Shown in pieces: positions 16,933 through 25,525 of a stretch of DNA of 64,000 nt. Position 1 is the stretch's first letter, and the number at the start of each line of letters is the position of its first letter. Made by a program: the position numbers and the translations under genes. Source of the DNA: Variovorax ginsengisoli (GTDB taxonomy: Bacteria; Pseudomonadota; Gammaproteobacteria; Burkholderiales; Burkholderiaceae_C); assembly GCF_006438845.1 (NCBI RefSeq), contig NZ_RCZJ01000010.1, positions 1-64,000 on the forward strand. The letters are read 5' to 3'. The notes beneath the pieces were generated by a model, which did no database searches, was not told the origin of the DNA, and was given only the letters and a program-made list of their open reading frames with translations.

Positions 16933-17260
16933 GCGATTCCTTTCTCCGATGGCCACTGAAAGCGTCGCTACCTACCTTGCCACAGCAGCGGGCCACGCCG
17001 ATCAATGCCCCGCCGAAATGCAAGTTTCCCTGCCATGTGACGCCACGTTGCGGAGCGACACGCGCAGCCCAGCACGTGGTGCCCAACCCAAGCGGCACGT
17101 TCCTACACCGGTACCGCCCGCACTGAGCCAAACTCCAAATGGCTATACATGACATGAGGATCACCGCGCAGAGGCCGACGCTGCCGACGTGTTCCATCTG
17201 CCCGCATCCCTTCACGGAGGGCTGCGGTTCATCTCTCGCCATCGCCCCACGTCTTCACGC
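16933..17260. other. Gene-free stretch upstream of the oxidase cluster
   Basis: A 328-bp divergent intergenic region. On the plus strand TATACAT at about 17144-17150 is a possible -10 box for the CopD-like gene, but no matching -35 box is clear. No palindrome, repeat or RNA structure stands out. Confidence 0.4.
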
Positions 17261-17674
17261 ATGCCCTGGCTCAAAATTCTTCATGTCGGCGCCGTCATCG
17301 CATGGGCGGGCACCCTGCTCTACATGCCGATCCTCATCGCGGCCATCGCCAATCAACGTCGCACCGCAGGCGACGAGGGCCTGCCGCCGCCCCTGCTCCG
17401 GGCCGTGTTCATCAACCTCGCGACACCGGCCGCGTTGGTGGCGATCGCTTCGGGCACGGCCATCTTCATGGGCAGCGGACTGCTCGCGCACTGGCTCATC
17501 GTCAAGCTCGCGCTGGTGGGCATGCTCGTTCTCGGCCACGCCTTCTGCGGCATGCTGCTGCTGCGGGTCGAACGCGGCGATGCGTTGGCCGTCGGCTTCT
17601 CGCACCTAGTGATGGTGCTGTCGCTGCTGTGGTTGTCCGGGATCGCGTGGCTCGCGCTGCGCAAGCCCTTCTGA
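17261..17674 (+). CDS. CopD/HemJ-like four-helix membrane protein
   Basis: A 137-residue protein with four hydrophobic segments (LKILHVGAVIAWAGTLLYMP, LATPAALVAIASGTAIFMGS, HWLIVKLALVGMLVLGHAFC, HLVMVLSLLWLSGIAWLAL). The first-helix His in LHVGAVIAWAG and the HWLIVKL plus GHAF residues resemble heme- or copper-linked CopD and HemJ-type proteins. Position before coxB suggests a role in oxidase assembly or copper/heme handling; this is inference from context. The ATG has no strong ribosome site. Confidence 0.75.
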   Translation: MPWLKILHVGAVIAWAGTLLYMPILIAAIANQRRTAGDEGLPPPLLRAVFINLATPAALVAIASGTAIFMGSGLLAHWLIVKLALVGMLVLGHAFCGMLLLRVERGDALAVGFSHLVMVLSLLWLSGIAWLALRKPF

Positions 17675-17710
17675 GGCAGCGCGCCGATGTCGCCTCCTCC
17701 TCCTCTCAGC

Positions 17711-18178
17711 TCACGCGTCGGTGTCGACGGCGACCGCCTTTTCGTACACCAGCCGCCCGCCCAGATACGCCGCGATGCCGATGAATCCCGCGGTGAACAG
17801 CGTCATCGCGGCACCCCAGGGGTCGATCGCAGCGCCCGCATCCTTGCCCCAACGCAGCGACCAGTTCAGCGAGGCGATCGACAGCATCATCACGGCGATC
17901 AGCGCATGCACCCAGGCGGTCACGAGACGACGAATGCGTTGAACGCTCAGCAGATCGATCAACCCCGCGATGCTCGCGAACCAGCCGCCCGCGGCACCGA
18001 CACCGGCGAGCCACAACCCGGCACGCGACCAGAACGGATCGCTCGTGACGATATAGGCCGCGTCGGTGCCGACCAGCCCCAGGAGCGCGGCGACCGGAAA
18101 GTGGATCAGCATCGGATGCAACGGGTGCCCCGCAATGGCAGCGCGACTCAGGATCGGTTCGGAAGCACTTTCGGTCAT
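17711..18178 (-). CDS. DUF2231 membrane protein
   Basis: A 155-residue protein with four membrane segments. AIAGHPLHPMLIHFPVAALL is the signature of DUF2231, with histidines that may bind heme or metal. The gene faces the other way inside the oxidase cluster; its ATG at 18178 is only 18 bp from the coxB ATG at 18197, so the two promoters must overlap the opposite coding regions. Genes of this family often sit beside cytochrome oxidases, but their role is unknown. Confidence 0.82.
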   Translation of the reverse strand: MTESASEPILSRAAIAGHPLHPMLIHFPVAALLGLVGTDAAYIVTSDPFWSRAGLWLAGVGAAGGWFASIAGLIDLLSVQRIRRLVTAWVHALIAVMMLSIASLNWSLRWGKDAGAAIDPWGAAMTLFTAGFIGIAAYLGGRLVYEKAVAVDTDA

Positions 18179-18196
18179 GCGTCGATTCTGCCGTGC

Positions 18197-18883
18197 ATGG
18201 GTGCGCCGCTGCTCGCAGGTTGCCGGGGCGCGCAATCGATGCTCGATCCGGCGGGCCCTTCCGCGAGCGCGATCGCCGTCGTGTGGTGGTGGATGCTCGG
18301 CGTGGCCCTCGTGGTTCTGGTCGGCGTCGTGACTGCGTGGTTCCTGTCGATGCGCCCACGCGCAGCCATGGATCCAGCCCGTGCGCGTCGCGTGGAGCGA
18401 CGCTTTCTGATCGGCGGCGGGTTGCTGTTGCCGACGGTGAGCGTGACGGCGCTGCTGATCTTCGGGTCGCCCGCGGGCTTCCACCAGTTGCCGTTGCCCG
18501 GCGGCCAAGCGGCGGCGCTTCGCGTCGAGGCCATCGGCCACCAGTGGTGGTGGGAGATCCGCTATTCGAACGGCCGCAGCGTGCGCAACGAGCTGCGCCT
18601 GCCGGCGGGGCGCCCGGTGGACGTTCACACGAAGAGCGGCGACGTGATCCATTCCTTCTGGGTACCGGCACTCGGCGGCAAGCTCGATGCCGTGCCGGGC
18701 CGCACGCTGGTGGTCCGCCTGCAAGGCGATCGCTTGGGTACCTACCGCGGCCAGTGCGCGGAGTTCTGTGGCGTCGGCCATGCCCACATGACGATGACTG
18801 CGACGGTGATGGAGCCCGCGGCGTTCGACGCATGGCTGCAGGACGGGATCAACGAGAACATCAACGCGACAGGGACGCAGTGA
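18197..18883 (+). CDS. coxB: Cytochrome c oxidase subunit II (CuA subunit)
   Basis: 228 residues from ATG 18197. The lipobox-like LLAGC near the N-terminus is followed by two membrane helices (AVVWWWMLGVALVVLVGVVT; FLIGGGLLLPTVSVTALLIF), the QWWWE turn and a cupredoxin domain. All CuA ligands are present: His152, Cys187, Glu189, Cys191, His195 and Met198. There is no fused cytochrome c domain. The N-terminus is odd: only seven residues precede the lipobox Cys9, too short for a signal peptide, while an ATG at 18177 in another frame begins MRRFCRAW, which would suit one. A frameshift, sequencing error or non-standard start is possible. The stop overlaps the next start (GTGA). Confidence 0.88.
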   Translation: MGAPLLAGCRGAQSMLDPAGPSASAIAVVWWWMLGVALVVLVGVVTAWFLSMRPRAAMDPARARRVERRFLIGGGLLLPTVSVTALLIFGSPAGFHQLPLPGGQAAALRVEAIGHQWWWEIRYSNGRSVRNELRLPAGRPVDVHTKSGDVIHSFWVPALGGKLDAVPGRTLVVRLQGDRLGTYRGQCAEFCGVGHAHMTMTATVMEPAAFDAWLQDGINENINATGTQ

Positions 18884-21429
18884 GCACGATAACCACGAAC
18901 AGCACACGCGGCACGCCGCCGCCGCCCGACGAGCGAGGCCAGGCGCTGCACGACCGGCTGGAGGCGATCTGGCGCAACCCCAGAGGCTGGGGTGCGTTGG
19001 CGGCGGTCAACCACAGCACCATCGCGCTGCGCTTCATGGTCACCGGTGCGGTGTTCTTCGTCATCGCGGGGCTGCTGGCGATGCTGCTGCGCGCGCAGCT
19101 CGCGCTGCCCAACCACGGCTTCATCGGCGCCGAGACGTACAACCAGGCCTTCACGATGCACGGGACCATCATGATGTTCCTGTTCGCCGTGCCGATCCTG
19201 CAAGGCCTCGCCGCCTACCTGCTGCCCAAGATGCTGGGCGCACGCGACCTGGTCTTTCCGCGGCTCTCGGCGTTCGGCTACTGGTGCTATCTCTTCGGCG
19301 GCATCATCTTCACGAGCAGCCTGCTCTTCGGCGTGGCGCCGAACGCGGGGTGGTTCATGTACACGCCGCTGTCGAGCAACGTGTACTCGCCGGGCATCAA
19401 TGCGGACTTCTGGTTGCTGGGCATCACTTTCGTCGAGATCTCGACGATGGCCGCCGGCATCGAGATCGCCGTGTCGATCCTGCGCACGCGTGCGGCGGGC
19501 ATGGGCCTGCACCAGATGCCGATCTTCGCGTGGGCGATGCTGGTGACCTCGCTGATGATCGTGCTGGGCTTTCCGCCGCTCATCCTCGGATCGATTCTCC
19601 TGGAGCTCGAGCGCTCCGCCGGCTGGGTGTTCTTCGATCCCACGCGCGGCGGCGATCCGCTGCTGTGGGCGCACCTGTTCTGGCTGTTCGGCCACCCCGA
19701 GGTGTACATCGTGTTCCTGCCCGCGGCCGGCGTCGTGTCGACCATCGTGCCGGTCTTCGCGCGCCGGCCACTCGTGGGTTACCGCTGGGTCGTGGTCTCG
19801 CTCATCAGCATCGGCTTCATCAGCTTCGGGCTGTGGGTGCACCACATGTTCACGCTGGGCATTCCGGCGCTGGCGCAGGCCTTCTTCTCGGCCGCCAGTA
19901 TGTTGGTGGGCATCCCGACCGGCGTTCAGCTGTTTGCCTGGATTGCCACGCTCTGGACTGGCCGGCCCGTGTGGCGCGCGCCGATGCTGTGGGTCGGTGC
20001 CTTCCTCACCGTGTTCGTCGCGGGCGGCCTCACGGGCGTGATGCTCGCGCTCGTGCCGTTCAATTGGCAGGTGCACGACACGCACTTCGTCGTCGCGCAC
20101 TTCCACTACGTGCTGGTCGGCGGCATGCTCTTTCCGCTGCTGGCCGGCGTGTATTACTGGCTGCCGCACTTCAGCGGGCGCATGCCGTCGGAGCGGCTTT
20201 CGAAGATCGGCTTCTGGCTGACATTCGTCGGCTTCAACGGCACCTTCCTGGTCATGCACTGGACGGGCCTGCTGGGCATGCCGCGGCGGGTGTACACCTT
20301 CGACACGGGGCTCGGCTGGGATCTTCCCAACTTGATCTCGTCGGTCTTCAGTTTCCTGATGGCCTTCGGCGTTGCGACGGTGCTGCTCGACATCGCGCTG
20401 CACTTCCGCTTCGGCCGCAAGGCGCCGACCAATCCTTGGGGCGCCGACACGCTCGAGTGGGCGACGTCCACGCCGCCCGCTTCGTACAACTTCGCGAGCC
20501 AGCCAGCATTGAGCACCCGCCATCCGCTGTGGGACGACCCCACGCTGCCAGAGAGCATCGCCGAAGGACGCCATGCGCTCGCGGAGCCGGGTCACGCCCG
20601 GCGAGAGACGCTGGGCACCGACCCCGTCAGCGGCCGCGTGCGCGAGGTGCTGCTGCTGCCGAACAACTCCTGGCTGCCGCTTGTCGCCAGCTTGCTTTTG
20701 TCCGGGCTGTGCCTCGCGCTGCTGGCGAAGCAGTACGCGGTGGCGCTGGCCTTCGTCGCGCTCGTCACGATCGCGCTGCTGCGCTGGTCGTGGATCAACG
20801 GCGCGCATCCCGACGTGGGTGGTGCCGCCCGGGACGCCCGTCCGGCCGGGCTGAAGCTTCATCCCTTCACCTTCGACGGGCCCGGGCTGTGGGGCATGGG
20901 GCTCACGCTGCTGGCCGACGGCGCGCTTTACGGCTCGCTGATCTTCGGCTGGTTCTTTCTCTGGACGGTGGCGCCGTCGTGGGCACCGCCCGCAGTGTCG
21001 CCGCTCGGCACCTGGATGCTGCCGGCGGCCACCGTGGCACTCATCGTGGGGCGTGGCCTTCTCCATCGCGTCAATCGGCTCCTGTGCCATGCACAGGAGC
21101 GCGGCCTTGCCATGCTGCTGTGGAGCACCGTGCTCTGCGGATGCGTGGCGAGCGCCCTGTTCGCGGGGCTGCTCGCCACGGCGCCGTTGCATCCGACTCG
21201 CAGCGCGCACGACGCCATGCTCGCGTTCGCGCTCTGCTTCCTGCTACTGCACAGCGCTCTGGCCACGGTGTTGACCGGACTGCAGGCGGTGCGCCTGCAT
21301 CTGGGGTACGTCGGCAAAGACGCGCCGTACGAACCCGGCGTCGTGACGGCCTTCTGGAGCTTCGCCACCGGCGCGACCGCGGTCGCCTGGTTGGCCTTTG
21401 CACTCGTTCCGCAGGCGTTCGCGCGTTGA
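18880..21429 (+). CDS. coxA: Fused cytochrome c oxidase subunits I and III
   Basis: 849 residues from GTG 18880. The subunit I part (to about 560) has 12 membrane helices with His94 and His409 for the low-spin heme, His407 for the high-spin heme, and CuB ligands His272 (GHPEVYI, with Tyr276) and His321/322. The C-terminal part (about 600-849) is a shortened subunit III with about seven helices. In the D-pathway entrance Asp123 (ARDLVFPRLSAF) and Glu274 are kept, but the Asn pair that usually follows six residues later is Ser130-Ala131. It reduces oxygen to water in the inner membrane and pumps protons. Fusion of I and III is known for some caa3/aa3 enzymes. Confidence 0.93.
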   Translation: MSTITTNSTRGTPPPPDERGQALHDRLEAIWRNPRGWGALAAVNHSTIALRFMVTGAVFFVIAGLLAMLLRAQLALPNHGFIGAETYNQAFTMHGTIMMFLFAVPILQGLAAYLLPKMLGARDLVFPRLSAFGYWCYLFGGIIFTSSLLFGVAPNAGWFMYTPLSSNVYSPGINADFWLLGITFVEISTMAAGIEIAVSILRTRAAGMGLHQMPIFAWAMLVTSLMIVLGFPPLILGSILLELERSAGWVFFDPTRGGDPLLWAHLFWLFGHPEVYIVFLPAAGVVSTIVPVFARRPLVGYRWVVVSLISIGFISFGLWVHHMFTLGIPALAQAFFSAASMLVGIPTGVQLFAWIATLWTGRPVWRAPMLWVGAFLTVFVAGGLTGVMLALVPFNWQVHDTHFVVAHFHYVLVGGMLFPLLAGVYYWLPHFSGRMPSERLSKIGFWLTFVGFNGTFLVMHWTGLLGMPRRVYTFDTGLGWDLPNLISSVFSFLMAFGVATVLLDIALHFRFGRKAPTNPWGADTLEWATSTPPASYNFASQPALSTRHPLWDDPTLPESIAEGRHALAEPGHARRETLGTDPVSGRVREVLLLPNNSWLPLVASLLLSGLCLALLAKQYAVALAFVALVTIALLRWSWINGAHPDVGGAARDARPAGLKLHPFTFDGPGLWGMGLTLLADGALYGSLIFGWFFLWTVAPSWAPPAVSPLGTWMLPAATVALIVGRGLLHRVNRLLCHAQERGLAMLLWSTVLCGCVASALFAGLLATAPLHPTRSAHDAMLAFALCFLLLHSALATVLTGLQAVRLHLGYVGKDAPYEPGVVTAFWSFATGATAVAWLAFALVPQAFAR

Positions 21430-21433
21430 CGCG

Positions 21434-21805
21434 ATGACCAAGGTCTTTCGGCTCTCCGCCTCGCACCCCTGGCAGCTGCTGATCGGGTTGAGCGTGTGGG
21501 CGTTGTGGTTCGTCGTCGTTTATGCAGGCGTTTCGGTGGCCTGCAGCGCAGCGCCGCCTGCTGCCGAGCGTGCCACGGCGAGTTGGATCAATCTCGGGCT
21601 CATCGCCTTCACGCTGGGCATCGCCGGCGTTCTCGGCTTCGCAGCATTCGCCTGTGCGAAGGGCGCAAAGCGCGTCGGCAGCGGCGACGACCGCGACGGA
21701 CTGCGACGCTTCATCACCAGCGCCGCCACGGCGCTGTATGCGGTCGCCGCCGTTTCCACGCTGTTCGTCGGCCTGCCACTGTTGTTCGTATGGCCCTGCG
21801 TTTGA
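21434..21805 (+). CDS. Small membrane protein of the oxidase cluster
   Basis: A 123-residue protein with three hydrophobic segments (WQLLIGLSVWALWFVVVYAG, WINLGLIAFTLGIAGVLGF, ATALYAVAAVSTLFVGLPLL). It starts 4 bp after the coxAC stop and overlaps the ctaG start by 16 bp, so it is co-translated with the oxidase. Its size, topology and position suggest an accessory or structural subunit; no recognised motif confirms this. Confidence 0.75.
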   Translation: MTKVFRLSASHPWQLLIGLSVWALWFVVVYAGVSVACSAAPPAAERATASWINLGLIAFTLGIAGVLGFAAFACAKGAKRVGSGDDRDGLRRFITSAATALYAVAAVSTLFVGLPLLFVWPCV

Positions 21806-22680
21806 AGGCGCTGCTCGGCCTCGCATCGATCGCAATGCTCTTTCCGGCGTCGGTGCTGGCGCACGGCGCGGTGTTCTCCGGCGATTCCGCGCACGCGCCG
21901 ATCTGGCTCTCGCAGGCCGTCTTCGTCGTGGCGTGGTTCGCGTACCCGTTCGGCGCGGCCAGAAGTCGCCCCACGTTCGCGCGACGAACGGCTTTTCACG
22001 GCGCCATGCTGGTCGCCGGCTTGGCCCTCTTCGGCCCGTTCGACGACTGGGCCGAGTCCAGCAGTGCGCTCCACATGGTCCAGCACATGCTGCTCATCGT
22101 GGTGGTCGCGCCGTTGATGGTGCTGGCGCGCCCCCTGCCGCAGTGGCGCGCCGCGCTCGGCCCCGCACTCGACGGGCTCTGGCGCCCGGTGCTGGCACTC
22201 GGCCGACGCCCGGGCGCCTGCGCACTGCTGCACGCGGCGGCGATATGGATCTGGCACGCGCCAACGCCGTACATGGCCGCCGTGATCCACACCGGCCTGC
22301 ACGTGCTGGAGCACATGTCGTTTCTGTTCACCGGATGGCTTTTCTGGTGGTCGGTCTTGCAGTCGGGACGCAGCGGCGCACCGGCGGCCGCGATGGCGCT
22401 GCTCTTTACTGCGACCCACACCGGAATGCTCGGTGCCCTGCTCACCTTCTCGTCCACGCCCTTGTACTGGCGCGAATCGCGGGAGCTGTGGGACCAGCAG
22501 CTGGCCGGCCTGGTGATGTGGATCCCCGGCGGCTTCGTCTACCTCGGTGTGGCCGCGTGGGCGGCGTTCCGTTGGTTGAGCCCGGGGGAAGCGCCAGACG
22601 CTGCGGTCGCGGTCGACGGCGAAAGGCCGACCATGAAGCCGGTGAAACCACCAAACCGACGAACGACGTTGCCAGGTTAA
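21790..22680 (+). CDS. ctaG: Cytochrome oxidase assembly factor, CtaG (caa3) family
   Basis: A 296-residue membrane protein. A cleavable or anchor-like N-terminus (LLGLASIAMLFPASVLAHG) precedes six to seven helices. HMVQHMLLIVVVAPLMVLARP, then IWIWHAPTPYMAAVIH, HVLEHMSFLFTGWLFWW and FTATHTGMLGALLTF carry the conserved histidines of the Bacillus-type CtaG family, unrelated to the Cox11-type CtaG. The family is needed for CuB site assembly in caa3 oxidases. It is the last gene of the cluster and overlaps the preceding small gene. Confidence 0.87.
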   Translation: MALRLKALLGLASIAMLFPASVLAHGAVFSGDSAHAPIWLSQAVFVVAWFAYPFGAARSRPTFARRTAFHGAMLVAGLALFGPFDDWAESSSALHMVQHMLLIVVVAPLMVLARPLPQWRAALGPALDGLWRPVLALGRRPGACALLHAAAIWIWHAPTPYMAAVIHTGLHVLEHMSFLFTGWLFWWSVLQSGRSGAPAAAMALLFTATHTGMLGALLTFSSTPLYWRESRELWDQQLAGLVMWIPGGFVYLGVAAWAAFRWLSPGEAPDAAVAVDGERPTMKPVKPPNRRTTLPG

Positions 22681-22701
22681 GCAAAGGCCACCCGCCCGCG
22701 G

Positions 22702-23397
22702 CTACTTCACGCGGTGCTCTTCCACGACGAACGCCGTGATCTCGGACAGGAAGCTTTTCGCGTGGGCCATCGTCTGTTGCCCTGCCGGCGAGGCGAACGC
22801 TGCCTCGAGCGTTTCGGGGCTCTCGAACCAGAGCTCGACGATCCCGTCGATGGGCAGTTCCTCGTAGCTGCACGGGGTGCCCTTCGTCGCCTCGCGGCCG
22901 ACAATGACGTTCTGCCGGTAGGCCGACACGCCGGGCATCTTCTTCACCATTTCGCCGTGCGCGATCCACTCGCGGCGGAAGTCGCCCTCGGACACATCCG
23001 CATGGCGCCTCAACGTCGACATGCGCTTCAAGAGTCGCTGGCGCGCCGCAGTGGGCGGGACTGGAATGACCACCCGCTGCTCGGCCGTGACGATGTGAAG
23101 CCCACCCAAAAAGTGGGCTTCATCCGCGACCAAGTCGGCAGCGATATCGCTCTGCGCAAATGCCTGGCTGGCCTGCGCGGCATCGTCGAACCAGAGCTGC
23201 GAGACGCCGTCGAAGTCCCAGGGACCGCGAACGAAGTCGATGCCACGTTGAAGGCGTTCGGTGACCACGTTCTGCCAGTACTCGCGCAGTTTCGGCGCCT
23301 CCGCGGCGAGCGGCCCGTGATGCTCACGCCAGTAGGCGCGAAACGCTTCAGGGGACCAGTCGTCCTTCTTCTTGATCAAGCCCATTCGGATGTTCAT
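22702..23397 (-). CDS. Tandem EthD-domain protein
   Basis: A 231-residue protein with two EthD-type ferredoxin-like domains. The first (1-105) has MGLIKKKDDWSPEAFRAYWR, EHHGPLA and VSQLWFDD; the second (118-225) has MSTLRRHADVSEGDFRREWI, AHGEMVKKMPG, YRQNVIV and IVELWFESPETLE. GGAGA precedes ATG 23397, which overlaps the stop of the old yellow enzyme gene (ATGA). EthD domains often act with oxygenases or dehydrogenases on cyclic substrates; the reaction here is unknown. It is the last gene of the 35.0-22.7 kb operon. Confidence 0.85.
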   Translation of the reverse strand: MNIRMGLIKKKDDWSPEAFRAYWREHHGPLAAEAPKLREYWQNVVTERLQRGIDFVRGPWDFDGVSQLWFDDAAQASQAFAQSDIAADLVADEAHFLGGLHIVTAEQRVVIPVPPTAARQRLLKRMSTLRRHADVSEGDFRREWIAHGEMVKKMPGVSAYRQNVIVGREATKGTPCSYEELPIDGIVELWFESPETLEAAFASPAGQQTMAHAKSFLSEITAFVVEEHRVK

Positions 23398-24590
23398 CGG
23401 CTGTCTCCAATCGTTCGAGGTTGTCGTTGTCGAGGCGGTTCGTCCGCCTCGGCGCGTGCGTGGGCGAGGCCCGGCGCCCGCTTGGCCAGCCACACGCCGT
23501 GCCGTTCAGGCCATCGCACGTACGCGGGATCGGCGCCGAGCGACTCGGCGGCGTGGTGGGCCCAGTACGGATCGAAGAGCGCCTCGCGACCGATGGCGAT
23601 GAGGTCGGCCTTGCCTTCGAGAAGCACGTCCTCGGCCTGGCGAGCGTCGACGATCATTCCGACGGCCTGGGTCAACACCTGCGCCTCTCGACGAATCCGT
23701 TCGGAGAACGGCACTTGGAAGCCGAGCCCACGCGGCACGGGCAGCGCACGCGTCTCTTCGGTCAGCCCGCCCGACGAGCAGTCGATGACGTCGACGCCGC
23801 ACCGAACGAGTTCTCGCGATAGGACGACCGAGTCGTCGAGGCTCCAGCCGTCGAGTGTGCCGTCGACGGCCGACAGCCGGCAGAACAACGGCTTCGCATC
23901 GGGCCAGGCGGCGCGCACCTTCGTCGCGATCTCCAGGGCAAGGCGCATGCGCCCTTGCAAGTCGCCGCCCCAGCGGTCGGCGCGCTGGTTCGCCGCAGGC
24001 GACAGAAAGCTCGCGACGAGGTAGCCGTGACCGAAGTGCAGTTCGACCACGTCGACGCCCGCCGCATCGGCGCGTCGGGTCGCCTGCACGAACCGGTCGA
24101 CGACATCGGCGATGCCCGCTTCGTCGAGCACCTCCGGCGCAGACCAGCCAGGGCCCGCCGGAAGTGCACTGGGGCCCAAGCGCTGCCAGGGCTCGGCATC
24201 GGCGGCGAGTTGCGCCTCACCGAGCGCCGCACCACCCTCCCACAGGGGCTGACTGCCGGCCTTTCGACCGGCATGCGCCAGCTGCACGCCGATCGCCGAG
24301 CCGTTGGCATGGACGAAGTCGACGACAGCCTTCAGCTGCTCGACCTGTTCGTCGTTCCAGAGTCCGAGGTCGGCGGTTCCGATTCTTCCCCGGGGGTCCA
24401 CGGCCGTGCTCTCGGTGAGGATGAGGCCGGCGCCACCCAGCGCGAACTTGCCCAGATGCACCAGGTGCCACGAGGTCGCACGCCCCGCCACCGCCGCGTG
24501 CTGGCACATCGGCGAGATGACAACGCGATTCTTGAGCACCAGCCCGCGCACCCGAAGGGACTGAAACATCATGGGAGAGGCGGTTGTCAT
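23394..24590 (-). CDS. Old yellow enzyme-family NADH:flavin oxidoreductase (YqjM class)
   Basis: A 398-residue FMN TIM barrel. ISPMCQHAA places a Cys where YqjM-type ene-reductases have their redox-sensing Cys; VQLAHAGRK and ELHFGHGYLVASFLSPAAN give the active-site histidines and substrate region, and ADRWGGDLQGRMRLALEI is a family signature. The C-terminus VLLEGKADLIAIGREALFDP binds the FMN phosphate. It probably reduces an activated C=C bond using NAD(P)H. It overlaps the EamA gene upstream and the EthD gene downstream by 4 bp each. The Pro/Arg-rich last 30 residues look like an extra tail. Confidence 0.9.
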   Translation of the reverse strand: MTTASPMMFQSLRVRGLVLKNRVVISPMCQHAAVAGRATSWHLVHLGKFALGGAGLILTESTAVDPRGRIGTADLGLWNDEQVEQLKAVVDFVHANGSAIGVQLAHAGRKAGSQPLWEGGAALGEAQLAADAEPWQRLGPSALPAGPGWSAPEVLDEAGIADVVDRFVQATRRADAAGVDVVELHFGHGYLVASFLSPAANQRADRWGGDLQGRMRLALEIATKVRAAWPDAKPLFCRLSAVDGTLDGWSLDDSVVLSRELVRCGVDVIDCSSGGLTEETRALPVPRGLGFQVPFSERIRREAQVLTQAVGMIVDARQAEDVLLEGKADLIAIGREALFDPYWAHHAAESLGADPAYVRWPERHGVWLAKRAPGLAHARAEADEPPRQRQPRTIGDSR

Positions 24591-25525
24591 GGGTTGCTCG
24601 CAAGCTTCGAGGTCGGAAGAACGGACGCTCTTCGCGTCCCCAGGTAGGTACCGGCCATGACGGCGAAGAATCCGCCGAGGTGCCAAAGCGTCAGCCGCTC
24701 GCCGAGGAGCAGCGCCGCGAAGGCCACGCCGAAGATCGGCACCCAATAGAGAAACACCGCCGTGCGCGCGACGCCGATGCGAGAGATCGCGTCGTTCCAC
24801 GCGAGGTTCGACAGGGCCGTGGCCATGACCGCAGAGAACAGGACGAGCGTCCAGGGCCACCATCCCGCAGCGGCAAGACTGTTCACGACGGCGGCGCCCT
24901 CCGCGATGAACGCATGCCCCGCAAGGAGCGACGAGCCGATCAGGTAGATCACCCAACTGATGGTGAGTGGATGGATGCGTTGCGCCAGGCGTTGCACCAC
25001 CGCACCGCCGGCCGCGAAGCTGACCACGGAAAGCACGAGCAGCAAGTCACCCTTGCCTGCACTCGACAGCCCCGCACCGGGATGGCTCAGCACCACGGCG
25101 GCCACGCCCGCGAAGCCCAGTGCCACACCGAGAATCCGCGATGCCGTGAGTCGATCCTTGAAGACCAGCGCACCCAGCAGTGCCGACACGAGCGGGCTGA
25201 GCGCCATGATCAACGCGCCGTTCGTTGCCGTCGAACGCTGCAGTCCCTCGGCGAACAGGATCTGGTTGGCGTAGACCATGAGAACGGCGCAGCCTGTCAA
25301 GGCCGCCAACTGGCGCCAGGCGGGGCCGCGTGCACCGTATTTCCTGACGCACACGATGACCGTCAACGTTGCGCAGGCCACCACCATGCGCAGCGCGGCC
25401 AGCACGACGGGCTCGAACACCTGGGTCAGTTCCTTGACCGCGGACACGTTCAGGCCCCAGATTGCCATCGCACCGATCAAGATGCCTTGGACGCGAAGCG
25501 ATTCGGGCGCGGTGGACGCCGTCAT
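24587..25525 (-). CDS. EamA/DMT-superfamily transporter
   Basis: A 312-residue inner-membrane protein with about ten hydrophobic segments in two EamA repeats (VQGILIGAMAIWGLNVSAVK; NGALIMALSPLVSALLGALV; LLLVLSVVSFAAGGAVVQRL; ARTAVFLYWVPIFGVAFAAL). It overlaps both neighbours by 4 bp (ATGA), so it belongs to the catabolic operon. It likely moves a pathway substrate or product across the membrane, but direction and compound are unknown. Confidence 0.86.
   Translation of the reverse strand: MTASTAPESLRVQGILIGAMAIWGLNVSAVKELTQVFEPVVLAALRMVVACATLTVIVCVRKYGARGPAWRQLAALTGCAVLMVYANQILFAEGLQRSTATNGALIMALSPLVSALLGALVFKDRLTASRILGVALGFAGVAAVVLSHPGAGLSSAGKGDLLLVLSVVSFAAGGAVVQRLAQRIHPLTISWVIYLIGSSLLAGHAFIAEGAAVVNSLAAAGWWPWTLVLFSAVMATALSNLAWNDAISRIGVARTAVFLYWVPIFGVAFAALLLGERLTLWHLGGFFAVMAGTYLGTRRASVLPTSKLASNP

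Noticed and set aside
18742..21210. 822-residue open frame on the minus strand across coxAC
   Set aside because: It is antisense to an unmistakable oxidase gene, is rich in Arg, His, Gln and Glu as expected from the reverse of a GC-rich membrane protein gene, and has no domain.
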